64,000 bases of DNA from ENR-C20 sp942493145 (GCA_942493145.1 OW818679.1:3658001-3722000); one strand, 5' to 3'. Numbered from the stretch's first letter, positions 34,645-44,517 are shown. Made by a program: numbers and translations. Notes: a model not told the origin generated them from the letters alone.

Positions 34645-35181
34645 TCAACCTGCCGGTTCGGAAAATATATTCTCATCAAACGGCACCACTTCCAGGTCAG
34701 CTGTCTTCAGCTTGAAAAGAGGTGCATCGCAGAACAGAACAAAGCTTGTTTCACTATCTATATACAACTTAAGCCAGTCATCGCTTCCACCGTTTTCCAT
34801 AAGATGGACCGTACATTCGCGGTCGACATATTCCTGGTTCTTAAGGACGGTATCCTTGAAGTAATTCTCTTTTAACGATTGGTAGTCCAGCATGAAAACT
34901 TTGCTGTCAATGGCAGTCATTATTTCCTTGCCATTCTCATCAAGCTCTATGCACATTGATTGTTTAGCTGTCGCCCAGATCTCAAAGTACTGCGGGACAG
35001 AGTTCCCTTTTGCATCGTAGCGCTCCAGGACCTGCCGGGCATGGATCATCATATCATTCTGAATTGACAGGGACTGTCTTCCGGTTCCCTTGCCAAAAGG
35101 ATTGATACTGCAACCGAAAGACATGAATGTAAGAAACAGAGTCAGAAAAAACAAAAGAAGCATCCTGGAATTTATTTTCAT
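34645..35181 (-). CDS. Small unknown lipoprotein
   Basis: 178 aa from the ATG at 35181; the longer reading frame up to 35373 has no RBS and encodes an A/T-rich leader. The signal LLLFFLTLFLTFMSFGC is a clear lipobox with Cys24 as the lipid site. The mature part holds TVHLMENGGSDDWLKLYID and DLEVVPFDENIF, a pattern of short beta strands similar in style to the last gene of the operon. First gene of the three-gene export operon; role unknown. Confidence 0.75.
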   Translation of the reverse strand: MKINSRMLLLFFLTLFLTFMSFGCSINPFGKGTGRQSLSIQNDMMIHARQVLERYDAKGNSVPQYFEIWATAKQSMCIELDENGKEIMTAIDSKVFMLDYQSLKENYFKDTVLKNQEYVDRECTVHLMENGGSDDWLKLYIDSETSFVLFCDAPLFKLKTADLEVVPFDENIFSEPAG

Positions 35182-35376
35182 AATCAAATCCTCTCCAAAT
35201 CCACCCCAATTTTCTGCAACAGTTATGAGAGATAATATTAAAAGTGCCAACCAATTTAAATGTGTGCCAATGATGATAATGCAAGCACTGATAAGATATG
35301 ATAATTTTATACAAGGATGCGTTAAATGACCGTTAAATGTTTTAAATCTTCCATTGCCCTTTGAAAAAGTCAAGAA

Positions 35377-35402
35377 AGTGGCGCATCAATTGATGCGCCA
35401 CT
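35377..35402 (-). terminator. Perfect 26-nt palindrome after the surface-protein gene
   Basis: AGTGGCGCATCAA and TTGATGCGCCACT form a 13-bp stem with no loop in the DNA. On the minus strand it is followed by a T-rich stretch, so it probably terminates the LPxTG-protein gene ending at 35434. Confidence 0.65.
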
Positions 35403-35433
35403 CAAGTTTGTTTATCAGCCATTTATATGATTT

Positions 35434-37866
35434 TTACTTTATTCTTCTCCTGAGAAGTACACCAGCTGCTGCAATCATACCACCAAGTCCTGTGAAGATT
35501 CCCAACGGTATGCCTCCGGTCCTGGGAAGAGTGACTGGTGCGGCAGGTACTGCCTCAGTTATCTCCATCAGAGGCTCCACGGTCGGACCCGGTGTTGCAG
35601 CTGGACCGGCAGGTACCGGTTCCGCAGGCTCTGCAGGATCCGGAGGTGCAGTCGCAGCTGTAGTGTCTGGTGTTCCTACGTACTGATAGTAGTAACCTGT
35701 GCTGACAAAGAATGAAGCACTCGCTGTATCTGAAACAGTCCATGGAGACTCCGGAACTTCACTGTTCTCCCCTTCTCCGTAGTAATACGGATAACCATAG
35801 TCAGCTGTCACTGTTGCCGTATTGTTTATAGTACCGGCAACAGGCGAGGTATAGGTTTTAGTGAAGGTTCTGGTTTCCCCTCCAGGCAATACATCAAGCT
35901 CAAATATCTCACCGCCCAGCAGAGGATCGTTCACTTCAACGTCATATAGGTCAAAATCATTTGGATTGTAAACGCTGAAAGTATATGTGACACTCGTTCC
36001 AAGAGTTACACTTGTTGGATTCACACTTTTTTCAAGAACAATATCTGCAGGGTCTTTTATATTGGTAAAGTAGACATGGTATGTATCTTTTTCAAGTCCC
36101 GGTCCTAGAACTACTGTTTGGGTTGTATCATTCGTCGTATCAGTTGAACCATCATCGGCTCTATAGCCCTCCAAAGTGGATTCTGTAACTTTGTAGGTTC
36201 CCGCTGACAGACCCGTGAATACAGCGTTATCACCCAAGTCCATAAAATCGGTCTGCCTGTTTCCTTCTGAATCCTCAATTGTTACATCAAAATTGGTGTA
36301 ATCAGGTATCACCACATCATTCCAAAGAATTTTCTCTTTATGAACAATTATGGTATAGGTATCTGCTACAACAGTCTCTTTTATGTTTGTTATTGTGATA
36401 GAAGCGGAAGGATTGGCTGTATCAAGGGTTATAGCCTTTGGAGTAGTACTGCATATATATCCTGGCACAGCTGTTTCTGTAATCTCATATGTACCCATAG
36501 TAATGCCACTGAATACAGCCGGACTTGATGTGGTCATCGTTTTGGTTTGTGGCAGGGCTGTTGCACTTAATTCAAGTGCAGCAGGTGTAGTTGCCAGAGT
36601 AACCTCGAATGGAGTCGGGTCCGAAATTTCGATTCCATTTTCTATTACCCTCTTATATACTGTAATCGTACCTGCTACAGGTGCTGGTATTACATTGGTG
36701 AAGGTTACTTTAACATCTTTATTGCCGGTGGTTAGATTAACCGCCTGCGTAGGAGTGGAACATATGTAACCTTCTTTTGATATTTCCGACACTGTATAAG
36801 TTCCCAGTGGCAGGTTTGGAATTACAGCATCAGTACCGTATTTTACAGTACGATAATAGGGTCCATCCGGCCCGGTAATAGTGACATTGAATTCAGTTGT
36901 GGTATCACTGGTGACGGGTGTATTATCTCCGGTTGGCTGATCCTGCTCGATGACCTTATGGATTGTGATCGATCCTTTCGGGTCAATCTGGTTGATGAAG
37001 GTTATACTCTGGTCGTAGTTGCCAACTGTCTCCGCAAGGGTAACAGTCCGGGTCAACGAGCCTACAACCGTGTATCCTGCAATGTCAGTCTCGGCGATGG
37101 TATATGTACCCAATTTCAGGTTGTTGAAGGTAGCATGTCCATCAATGGTATCGCTGATGGTCTTTGAAATATCGATGTACCCATCGGGGCCTTCAACAGT
37201 AATTGAGAATTCTGTATCATCTGATATGACCGGATTCGCATTTGCATCCAAAACTTCTTTGTAAACTGTAATGGAGCCTTTTACTTCTCCTACAGAAAAG
37301 TTGTCGCTTTTGGCTTTGTTCCAGTAAGTATCCCTGGAAGCTTTACTGTTTATATCGACACCAGTTCCATAAAGACCGATTTCAACGGTATAAACACCGT
37401 TTATTGAAGTGTCGAACCAGTGGGCCGATGGAACGGAAGTCTGGAACACTATGTCGACCAGACGGTAGACACTTTTAAAAAAGCCATCTGCGCCAATTTC
37501 TGCAACAGCTCCTGTACTGAATCCAACTTCCTCACCTTGCTTTGTCTGGAACACGCGGACATAATATGCCGCTGGATCGCCACTGAAACCTTTACCATTT
37601 TGGGTTGCGGGACCGCCATTAAGGTATACATCGCCCTTGTTGTCATAATGGTTGTCATTGACGCGTGCGCCACCGGAATTGGTTGTCCAGATGGCACCCG
37701 GTCCGCCCGGGTCAGGGTCTGAGATTGGAACTGCCAATACCGGAGCAGTAAAAGCTGTCAACATTGAGATCATAAAAACAATTGTCATAAGTAAATATGC
37801 CAATTTGCTTTTTCTTTTGTAAATATTACTTGCACTGGACTTCTTCACTTCTGAATAATTTTTCAT
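35434..37866 (-). CDS. SpaA/Cna-B repeat surface protein with LPxTG sorting signal
   Basis: 810 aa. A long signal peptide (membrane part LAYLLMTIVFMISMLTAFTA) is followed by an N-terminal domain and then about four Cna-B/SpaA-like domains of about 90 residues, each starting like GSITVYKEV or GTITVYKRV and ending like LGTYTIAET. A DUF11-like domain (VLEKSVNPTSVTLGTSVTYTFSV) comes next, then a Pro/Ala linker, the sorting motif LPRTGG, a hydrophobic stretch and RRRIK. SpaA domains often carry internal isopeptide bonds. It is probably anchored to peptidoglycan by sortase; no sortase or pilin partner lies in the window. RBS GAAGGGG precedes the ATG. Confidence 0.92.
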   Translation of the reverse strand: MKNYSEVKKSSASNIYKRKSKLAYLLMTIVFMISMLTAFTAPVLAVPISDPDPGGPGAIWTTNSGGARVNDNHYDNKGDVYLNGGPATQNGKGFSGDPAAYYVRVFQTKQGEEVGFSTGAVAEIGADGFFKSVYRLVDIVFQTSVPSAHWFDTSINGVYTVEIGLYGTGVDINSKASRDTYWNKAKSDNFSVGEVKGSITVYKEVLDANANPVISDDTEFSITVEGPDGYIDISKTISDTIDGHATFNNLKLGTYTIAETDIAGYTVVGSLTRTVTLAETVGNYDQSITFINQIDPKGSITIHKVIEQDQPTGDNTPVTSDTTTEFNVTITGPDGPYYRTVKYGTDAVIPNLPLGTYTVSEISKEGYICSTPTQAVNLTTGNKDVKVTFTNVIPAPVAGTITVYKRVIENGIEISDPTPFEVTLATTPAALELSATALPQTKTMTTSSPAVFSGITMGTYEITETAVPGYICSTTPKAITLDTANPSASITITNIKETVVADTYTIIVHKEKILWNDVVIPDYTNFDVTIEDSEGNRQTDFMDLGDNAVFTGLSAGTYKVTESTLEGYRADDGSTDTTNDTTQTVVLGPGLEKDTYHVYFTNIKDPADIVLEKSVNPTSVTLGTSVTYTFSVYNPNDFDLYDVEVNDPLLGGEIFELDVLPGGETRTFTKTYTSPVAGTINNTATVTADYGYPYYYGEGENSEVPESPWTVSDTASASFFVSTGYYYQYVGTPDTTAATAPPDPAEPAEPVPAGPAATPGPTVEPLMEITEAVPAAPVTLPRTGGIPLGIFTGLGGMIAAAGVLLRRRIK

Positions 37867-38080
37867 GATTTCACCCCTTCAACGATTTGCTGTTCATTCC
37901 TCTTAACTCTCCTGTTTGCCTTACTTTGTTCTGGAGTGTAAGCGCTCTGTTTTCAGCCTCGTTTTACGGTGAAACGTGGTTAACCCATATTCAGTTGTGG
38001 TCTTTACCAAAAAAAGTATTGTATAAATATATTCGGATGATTATTTGTAAATTTAAGGGTAGGAACCAGGGAAAATGTAA

Positions 38081-39529
38081 TTAAAATGAAAAATACTTGG
38101 TCTTTTGGTACAACTCTTTATATTTTTTGAACTTTTTTTCATATATTTCCGCTTTATGAGGGTCGGGACTGAAAATATCCTGCTCTTGTATAAGCCTGCC
38201 GCATGCCTCGTCGATTGAGTCAAACCTGCCGCACGCCGTCATGGCCAATATGATTGCACCCAATCCTCCACCTTCGGAAGTATTTATGGTGTGCAGTTCA
38301 AGATTCAGTACGTCGGAGAGAATCTGCAGCCACTCTTTTGACTTCGCGCCTCCGCCGATTACGCGGGCAAATTCTGGATATATGTCATATGTGTTTGCAG
38401 TTTTCAGGCAATCCTTGAGAGAGAAGCATATACCCTCTACTACAGCTTTACTCAGTGCTTTCTGACCATGCATCAGGTTCAGTCCATAGAATACACCTTT
38501 GGCATTGGGATCGTTTATCGGGCTGCGCTCGCCGATCAGGTACGGAAGGAACAACATATCATTTACCGGCAGTTCGCTTATACCATCAAACACCTTATTG
38601 TAATCGGTCTCCTGTAAAACGTCCTCAACCCACCATTTCGTGCTGCCTGCACAGCAGAGAGTCACGCCCATAAGGTGATACCTGCCGTTCGCATGGCAGA
38701 ATGAATGCATCCTGGCTTTATCGTCTTCGGCGAACTCATCGGCATTAATGAATATAACGCCGCTGGTTCCAAGGGATATAGAAACCTGTCCACTTTTGAT
38801 CGTTCCGGTTCCGATGGCTCCCATAGCCTGATCACCACCCCCGATAATCACTTTTGTATCCGTCGACAGGCCAAGTTCATCTGCGACCTTGCCCATGATC
38901 GTGCCGATAATTTCCATGCTTTCATATACCCGCGGCAGCTGCTCCTCACAGATACCGAGGACATCAAGCATCGGCTTCGACCAGCACTTATTCCTTACAT
39001 TGAAGTAAAGGGTGCCGCTGCTGTCGGATACGTCACTTGCAAATACGCCTGTCAGGCGATATGCCAGATAATCCTTGGGAAGCATCATCCTGGTTATACG
39101 GCTGAAGTTCTCCGGTTCATGTTTTTTGACCCACAGCACTTTTGGGGCTGTAAAACCCGTCAGCGCCATATTGCCGGTCCAGATGACCGTATCGAGTGTA
39201 TTGAGATAATCACACTCTTCGGAGGTCCGCCCGTCGTTCCAGAGGATAGCGGGACGTATTACACAATCGTCCTTATCAAGCAGCACAAACCCATGCATCT
39301 GTCCCGAAAAGCTTATACCGTCTATATTTTTAAGATCATGCCGCCTGCCCAGTTCGCTGACAACCGAACAAAAGCCGTTCCACCAGTCCCCGGGATCCTG
39401 TTCAGTCCAGTTTTCACGTGGAAGCAGCAACGGATAGGAGGCGCTTTCGCTGTCGATTATGTTCCCAAAGTTGTCCGCAAGCAAAGCCTTGATGGAGCTG
39501 GTTCCAAGATCTATACCAAGATAATGCAT
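38081..39529 (-). CDS. xylB: Xylulokinase
   Basis: 482 aa FGGY kinase. YLGIDLGTSSIKALLAD at the N-terminus is the phosphate-binding motif, GQMHGFV with the substrate region, and GGGAKSKEWLQILSDVL the C-terminal FGGY signature region. It phosphorylates D-xylulose to xylulose 5-phosphate. The gene follows xylA by 11 nt, with GAGGTG as RBS, so they are one operon. Confidence 0.95.
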   Translation of the reverse strand: MHYLGIDLGTSSIKALLADNFGNIIDSESASYPLLLPRENWTEQDPGDWWNGFCSVVSELGRRHDLKNIDGISFSGQMHGFVLLDKDDCVIRPAILWNDGRTSEECDYLNTLDTVIWTGNMALTGFTAPKVLWVKKHEPENFSRITRMMLPKDYLAYRLTGVFASDVSDSSGTLYFNVRNKCWSKPMLDVLGICEEQLPRVYESMEIIGTIMGKVADELGLSTDTKVIIGGGDQAMGAIGTGTIKSGQVSISLGTSGVIFINADEFAEDDKARMHSFCHANGRYHLMGVTLCCAGSTKWWVEDVLQETDYNKVFDGISELPVNDMLFLPYLIGERSPINDPNAKGVFYGLNLMHGQKALSKAVVEGICFSLKDCLKTANTYDIYPEFARVIGGGAKSKEWLQILSDVLNLELHTINTSEGGGLGAIILAMTACGRFDSIDEACGRLIQEQDIFSPDPHKAEIYEKKFKKYKELYQKTKYFSF

Positions 39530-39540
39530 AATTCACCTCA

Positions 39541-40857
39541 TCAGATGCTGAACATAATTTGATTTAAAATATTCTCCAGATACTCCTGCCTTCCACTGGT
39601 ATTGTTCCGGACTTCCCCAAGCTTCAGCGCATATTTGCTCAATGTTTCCAGATCGGTTTTCCCATTTATGATATCTGCGCCGATACCTGTTTCCCAGCTG
39701 CTGTACCTTTCATTTATAAACCTGTCGATCCTGCCGTCTTCCATCAGTTTGACCGCCAGCCTCAGTCCCAGCGCAAAGGCATCGATACCGGCTATATAGC
39801 CATGGAATATATCCTCCGGCTCAAAGCTTCCGCGTCTTGTTTTAGCATCAAAGTTCAGCCCCCCATGTGTAAATCCTCCAGCCCTTAAAACCTCATACAT
39901 GCACAGGGTCGCTTCATAAACATTTGTAGGGAATTGATCGGTATCCCATCCAAGCAACAGATCTCCCTGATTGGCATCAATTGAACCAAACACGCCGTTT
40001 TCACGTGCACTCCTCAGTTCATGCTGAAAGGTATGGCCTGCAAGGGTCGCATGGTTTGCCTCAACGTTCATTTTGAAGTCGTCATCCAGTTTATACTTGC
40101 GAAGGAACGCCAGAACAGTTGCAACATCAGTATCGTATTGATGCTTTGAAGGTTCCTTGGGTTTGGGTTCAATATAGAAATCACCCTTAAAGCCTTTTTT
40201 ACGTGCATAATCAACCGTCATGCGCATCAATCTTGCCATATTGTCCAGTTCAAGGCCCATATTGGTGTTGAGAAGCGTCTCATAGCCTTCACGGCCACCC
40301 CAGAATACAATTCCTTCACCGCCAAGCTTAACTACAATATCGACATTGTTTTTAATCTGTCCGGCTGCAAATGCAAATACATCGGCATTCGGAGCCGTAC
40401 CTGCCCCATGCATGTATCTTGGATTGCTGAAGCAGTTCGCGGTCCCCCACAGGCACTTCTTCCCCGTAGCCTTCATTTTTTGCAGAATATAGTCACTTAT
40501 AATTTCCAATCTCTCATTACTCAGGGCCAGCGTCTCTCCTTCGGGAGCAATATCCCTGTCATGGAAGCAGAAATAATCTATAGAAAGCTTCTCCATCAGC
40601 TCAAAACAGGCATCCACCTTTTTGTGCGCAAGCTCCATTTCATCCTTTGCTCCAAAGCTCTTATCTGCAGTACCAACTCCAAACATGTCGGCCCCCTCGG
40701 AGCAGAGTGTATGCCAGTATGAAACGGCAAACTTCAGATGTTCCCTCATTGTTTTACCAAGTATGATTTCATCTTTATTGTAAAAACGATATGCAAACGG
40801 ATTGGTTGATTTTGCGCCTTCATATTGAATTGTGGGCGTGGAAAAAATTTGACTCAT
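39541..40857 (-). CDS. xylA: Xylose isomerase
   Basis: 438 aa, the class II length, from the ATG at 40857 which is six bases after GGAGG (the ATG at 40863 touches the RBS). Active-site His is in YFCFHDRDIAPEG, metal-binding blocks in FWGGREGYETLLNTN, MNVEANHATLAGHTF and GLNFDAKTRR. It turns D-xylose into D-xylulose. A palindromic operator at 40888-40901 lies just upstream and a ROK repressor gene precedes it on the same strand. Confidence 0.97.
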   Translation of the reverse strand: MSQIFSTPTIQYEGAKSTNPFAYRFYNKDEIILGKTMREHLKFAVSYWHTLCSEGADMFGVGTADKSFGAKDEMELAHKKVDACFELMEKLSIDYFCFHDRDIAPEGETLALSNERLEIISDYILQKMKATGKKCLWGTANCFSNPRYMHGAGTAPNADVFAFAAGQIKNNVDIVVKLGGEGIVFWGGREGYETLLNTNMGLELDNMARLMRMTVDYARKKGFKGDFYIEPKPKEPSKHQYDTDVATVLAFLRKYKLDDDFKMNVEANHATLAGHTFQHELRSARENGVFGSIDANQGDLLLGWDTDQFPTNVYEATLCMYEVLRAGGFTHGGLNFDAKTRRGSFEPEDIFHGYIAGIDAFALGLRLAVKLMEDGRIDRFINERYSSWETGIGADIINGKTDLETLSKYALKLGEVRNNTSGRQEYLENILNQIMFSI

Positions 40858-40887
40858 GGCCATCCTCCAAAATTAGTTTTATTAAAT

Positions 40888-40901
40888 AGTTTTGCAAAAG
40901 T
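40888..40901. promoter_or_regulatory. Candidate ROK (XylR) operator of xylA
   Basis: AGTTTTGCAAAAGT with a perfect TTTTGCAAAA core, about 30 nt upstream of the xylA start. The same TTTGCAAAAGT occurs before the ROK gene at 42144-42154. Confidence 0.55.
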
Positions 40902-40983
40902 TATATCAGAATTATACCATTCAAATATTGAAAAGTAAATGGGAGGCCTATGCGCCGATTTTGATGTACCATGATTATGTGCC

Positions 40984-42114
40984 TTATTCTTTGAGAAATC
41001 TATCAATTTGGAGCAGTGCCGCACCGGCTGCCGATGCATTATGTCCGAACCTGCTGATCTTCAAGAAAATCGCCTTGTCCTCATACATGTTCTTTTTCCT
41101 TATATCCTCCAGGATATGGTCGAAATCTACATTTAGATATTCAACAATATCACCGCCCAATATAATATCAGCATCAAAAATCATCCTGATATTAAGGATT
41201 CCGGTTACAAGATAATCAATATATTCGTCCCATATATGTCTGAATTCACGCTTGCCGTCGCGCATTTGTGAAAAGAACCCGCCAAGGTCTCCGTCGGTGT
41301 GCTTTGATAGGTTATTTGTCGAACAATACGCTTCGAAACAACCTCTCCTTCCACATGAACACTGCCTGCCGCCATGCACGAGTGACATATGTCCAAATTC
41401 CCCTGAACGGCCGTTGTCTCCTCTGAAAATGCGGTCTTTGATGAGAATCGAACCGCCAACACCCTTTGTAATGGACAGGTAAACTGCATCAGTAAGCTTT
41501 TCAATCCCCCATACCTCTGCAAACCCCGCGGCATTGGCCTCGTTTTCTATCATAACCGGTATATCAAAGTATTTTCTTACTTCTTCGAAATTAAGATTTT
41601 TTAGTTCCAATGTAGGTGCAAATTCAACCATTCCCCTATCAACAATGACCGTTCCGGGGAACGAAATCCCCAGTCCCAGTATTATATCCTTGTGAATGCA
41701 ACATGCGGAAATGAGGTCGTTAATATTTGAATTCAATGCTGACCAATACTCTACCGTGTTTGAAAATCCCCGGTCTATCTTTCTTTCGGCTAAAAGTTCA
41801 GCTCTCAGATTAATAATCACGACCCTGACATACCCGCGGGATATCTCCATTCCAACTGCAATTCTGGCATTCTTGTTGAATGAAATCAACCTTGGCCTTC
41901 TGCCGCCTGAGGATTCCAAATTCCCGGATTCATCAGTCAGACCATCGTCCCGTAGCTGTTTCAGGTTCTGAGTGACAGTAGGCAGGCTAAGCTTCAATTG
42001 GGCGGCAATATCCTGCTTGGCAAGCGCTTCCTTAACATAAAGCAACCTCAGGATTCTCCTTTTGTTTTCAATCTTTACTTCGAGGTTGTTTGTTCCCTGC
42101 AAAATTTGTTTCAT
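40984..42114 (-). CDS. ROK family transcriptional repressor (XylR type)
   Basis: 376 aa from the ATG at 42114; a TTG at 42150 in frame lies inside the proposed operator. An N-terminal winged helix (QDIAAQLKLSLPTVTQNLKQLRDDGL) is followed by a sugar-kinase-like ROK domain with the zinc-binding CSCGRRGCFEAYCS block and a GVGGSILI loop. XylR-type proteins repress xylose genes until xylose binds. It lies directly upstream of xylAB and carries the same TTTGCAAAAGT site in its leader, so it likely controls both itself and xylAB. Confidence 0.9.
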   Translation of the reverse strand: MKQILQGTNNLEVKIENKRRILRLLYVKEALAKQDIAAQLKLSLPTVTQNLKQLRDDGLTDESGNLESSGGRRPRLISFNKNARIAVGMEISRGYVRVVIINLRAELLAERKIDRGFSNTVEYWSALNSNINDLISACCIHKDIILGLGISFPGTVIVDRGMVEFAPTLELKNLNFEEVRKYFDIPVMIENEANAAGFAEVWGIEKLTDAVYLSITKGVGGSILIKDRIFRGDNGRSGEFGHMSLVHGGRQCSCGRRGCFEAYCSTNNLSKHTDGDLGGFFSQMRDGKREFRHIWDEYIDYLVTGILNIRMIFDADIILGGDIVEYLNVDFDHILEDIRKKNMYEDKAIFLKISRFGHNASAAGAALLQIDRFLKE

Positions 42115-42141
42115 TCTTATCACAGCCCCTTTTTTAAGGTC

Positions 42142-42154
42142 ACTTTGCAAAAGT
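42142..42154. promoter_or_regulatory. Candidate autoregulatory ROK operator
   Basis: ACTTTGCAAAAGT, sharing the 11-mer TTTGCAAAAGT with the xylA operator. It lies 28 nt upstream of the ROK start. Confidence 0.45.
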
Positions 42155-42184
42155 ATTTTCTAAAAGCACTGATTAATTATACTT

Positions 42185-42224
42185 AAAAAAATCGGCTCAG
42201 GCAACATTTGTCACCCAAGCCGAC
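42185..42224 (-). terminator. Terminator of the sugar ABC operon
   Basis: ATCGGCT at about 42191 pairs with AGCCGA at about 42218, with an inner GG/CC pair; the minus strand then has a run of T. It lies 27 nt past the end of the second permease gene. Confidence 0.75.
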
Positions 42225-42250
42225 CCTTTCCTTAAACATATTCATTCCTG

Positions 42251-43249
42251 TTACTGCATTGCTTTTGCTCTGGCAAGCTTATCTCTGAACATTCTTGTTT
42301 CCACGAATTTGTAGCTGTTTGACGTATATACCAGGAATATGAATACAACCGCCCCGCTAATAATTGTTTGTACTGAAGGGCTTACATTGAACTTACCCAG
42401 TATGGAAATCATACAGGCCTGTATAAAGGAACCAAGGAAGATGCCAGTGTTCCTGTCCGAATACTTCGCCAGTGCTCCGCCGATGAACATCGGCAGAAAT
42501 GCGTTCATGATGTAGGACGCGCTTCCCAGCCCTGTTTTGGGGGAACAGGTCCCTAAAATCGAAAGGTTGATAACCCCGGCTGCCGCCATCAGGACACCCG
42601 CCAGCAGATAACACAGGAGGGTGTTCCTCTTTTCATTGATACCGGCATTGACAGCGATCTGCTGCCCACCCCTCAGGGAATTCGTATCATACCCGAATTT
42701 TGTAAAGTTGAGCAAAAATACGAATACCGCTAACATGACAAGGGCTAATATTGTTATATAGGGTTGTCGGGCAAAAATCAGCATCTCAGTCTTTCCAATC
42801 AGCTTAACACCCTGGTTTTTATACATGAATGCAATTGCTTCATAGATCATCGTAACTCCCAATGATACTACCATTGGTGATATCCTCAGCCGAATATACA
42901 CGAGACCGGACAAGGTTCCTAAAATACCACCGATCACAAGGCAGATCAGCAGCATTCCTACCGGCCCCAATCCGAGGCGTTGTGTAATATCAACCCCCAG
43001 GATCACTGACAGGATTAGTGTAGCACCGACACTGAAATCAAATCTTCCGGATGTCAGGTTATAGGAAACTGCCATTGAAATGAAGGCGGAATAAAAGGTA
43101 TTTCTGATGATGACCTCAAAATCCGATCCCACTCCAAAGGTATTGATCCCGTTCAACCTGCATACGGCGGAAAATATTACGTATACGAGTATCGGTGCCA
43201 CCAGTGAAAATATCAGGTTTTTGGTAAACTTCAATGCTTTTGCTCCCAT
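42251..43249 (-). CDS. Sugar ABC transporter permease (RbsC/RhaQ-like)
   Basis: 332 aa from the ATG at 43249 with GGAGAG upstream. Eight to ten membrane helices; SGRFDFSVGATLILSVILGV and MVVSLGVTMIYEAIA are typical of the ribose/xylose/rhamnose permease group. It is the last of four genes (ATPase, permease, binding protein, permease). Two different permease subunits, as here, are usual for Lsr- and Rha-type systems. Confidence 0.92.
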   Translation of the reverse strand: MGAKALKFTKNLIFSLVAPILVYVIFSAVCRLNGINTFGVGSDFEVIIRNTFYSAFISMAVSYNLTSGRFDFSVGATLILSVILGVDITQRLGLGPVGMLLICLVIGGILGTLSGLVYIRLRISPMVVSLGVTMIYEAIAFMYKNQGVKLIGKTEMLIFARQPYITILALVMLAVFVFLLNFTKFGYDTNSLRGGQQIAVNAGINEKRNTLLCYLLAGVLMAAAGVINLSILGTCSPKTGLGSASYIMNAFLPMFIGGALAKYSDRNTGIFLGSFIQACMISILGKFNVSPSVQTIISGAVVFIFLVYTSNSYKFVETRMFRDKLARAKAMQ

Positions 43250-43287
43250 TATCAACTCTCCGTTTAAACTATTTGACGCTTCTTAGA

Positions 43288-44517
43288 CTATTTAACGCCT
43301 CTTCTTGCATTGATTGAGTCAATATCGTTTGCCGCTACCAATTTTGCATAATCATCGTAGGTTACCGCCGGGTTGATGCCCTTGATCAGCTTCTGAACGT
43401 CTTCTCCACCGATAGCCCAGATGCCCGTAGCTTCGACATTATAATACTTCAGGAAGGTATCCTTGTCATTGATGATGATGTTTGTGCCCGGCCAGTTGGC
43501 AGCTGATCCATCGCTGTTTCTGACTACTGCGTCATTTCCGTCGATGGCGTTTACCATCATAGGCACTGCAAGTCCAAAGTTTTCAACAAGCTCTGCAGCA
43601 AGGGTTGCCATTGCTCCGCTCTCAAAGGCGGCTTTATACAGGTCATCTATTGATGCAACTGTGGAAATTTTTATTTTACCGGCTTTTCCAGCCGTTGCGA
43701 TCGGCTGCATCCAAATTTCAGCTCCATTGAAAGTAGCCAGAACACCATCTACGTCTTCAATTGCAAGAGCCTCGCCCTGTGCCGAGAAGAAAGCTTCATC
43801 CGGGAAACCGTTGATTTCCTTTACAACTTTAACATCTGTGCCGGCTTTGACAGCTTCATCGATAGCTGCCTGGATTCCTTCGCAGCGAGCTACGAAGATC
43901 GGAACGCCGAACGCTTTGCCGCCTGTGGCTACAACCAGTCTTTTAGCTCCGGAAGCGATCATTCCCTTTGCCATTGCATAGCCGCTTTCATAGTCGGCAT
44001 TTCCGTTATCAGGAGCGCCAAGATATAATTTGTTATCCTTGAATGCTGAATAGATTTCCTTGTTTGAAGATTGTCCGTAATAATACATCCCAAGGTCAAT
44101 GGTCTTTTGAACTGCCTGTTTTCCGGAAATATTGTAGTATCCGATGATACCTTTTGCTCCGGCAGACGCACAGCTTTCGATAAAGGCCATTTCATCCTCT
44201 GCCGACTTGAGTGCTTCAGAATATATGAATTCAACATTCACATAATCCTGCAAATATGTCAAATACTTTTGGAGCTGAATAAACTGTGCTGCAGTCGGGT
44301 CATAGTTCTCAAACCCGATTTTAATTGTTTCCTTGCCGTACTTCTCTACTTTTGTTGTTTCAGGTGCAGTCGCTGCCGGTGCAGTGGACTCAGCAGTAGT
44401 ACTTACCTGTGCAGTCGTTTCAGCCCCTGTACCTTCATTATTTTCAGTAGAGCCACATCCCACGAAGGCAAAGATCATTACAGTAGCGAGTAATAGTGAA
44501 AACAGCCTTTTTTTCAT
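43288..44517 (-). CDS. Sugar ABC transporter substrate-binding lipoprotein
   Basis: 409 aa. Lipobox FVGC (Cys21), then a Thr/Ala/Glu-rich linker and a periplasmic-binding type 1 domain (KIGFENYDPTAAQFI, AGAKGIIGYYNISGKQ). It delivers a sugar to the ABC permeases. The promoter shared with the GH78 operon points to rhamnose or a rhamno-oligosaccharide, though arabinose is possible because of the GH43 gene. RBS AGGAGG precedes the ATG. Confidence 0.92.
   Translation of the reverse strand: MKKRLFSLLLATVMIFAFVGCGSTENNEGTGAETTAQVSTTAESTAPAATAPETTKVEKYGKETIKIGFENYDPTAAQFIQLQKYLTYLQDYVNVEFIYSEALKSAEDEMAFIESCASAGAKGIIGYYNISGKQAVQKTIDLGMYYYGQSSNKEIYSAFKDNKLYLGAPDNGNADYESGYAMAKGMIASGAKRLVVATGGKAFGVPIFVARCEGIQAAIDEAVKAGTDVKVVKEINGFPDEAFFSAQGEALAIEDVDGVLATFNGAEIWMQPIATAGKAGKIKISTVASIDDLYKAAFESGAMATLAAELVENFGLAVPMMVNAIDGNDAVVRNSDGSAANWPGTNIIINDKDTFLKYYNVEATGIWAIGGEDVQKLIKGINPAVTYDDYAKLVAANDIDSINARRGVK

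Noticed and set aside
35244..35270. Two TTGGCAC boxes (minus strand) upstream of the lipoprotein operon as sigma-54 promoters
   Set aside because: Neither has GC 12 nt downstream of the GG, so the -12 element is missing.
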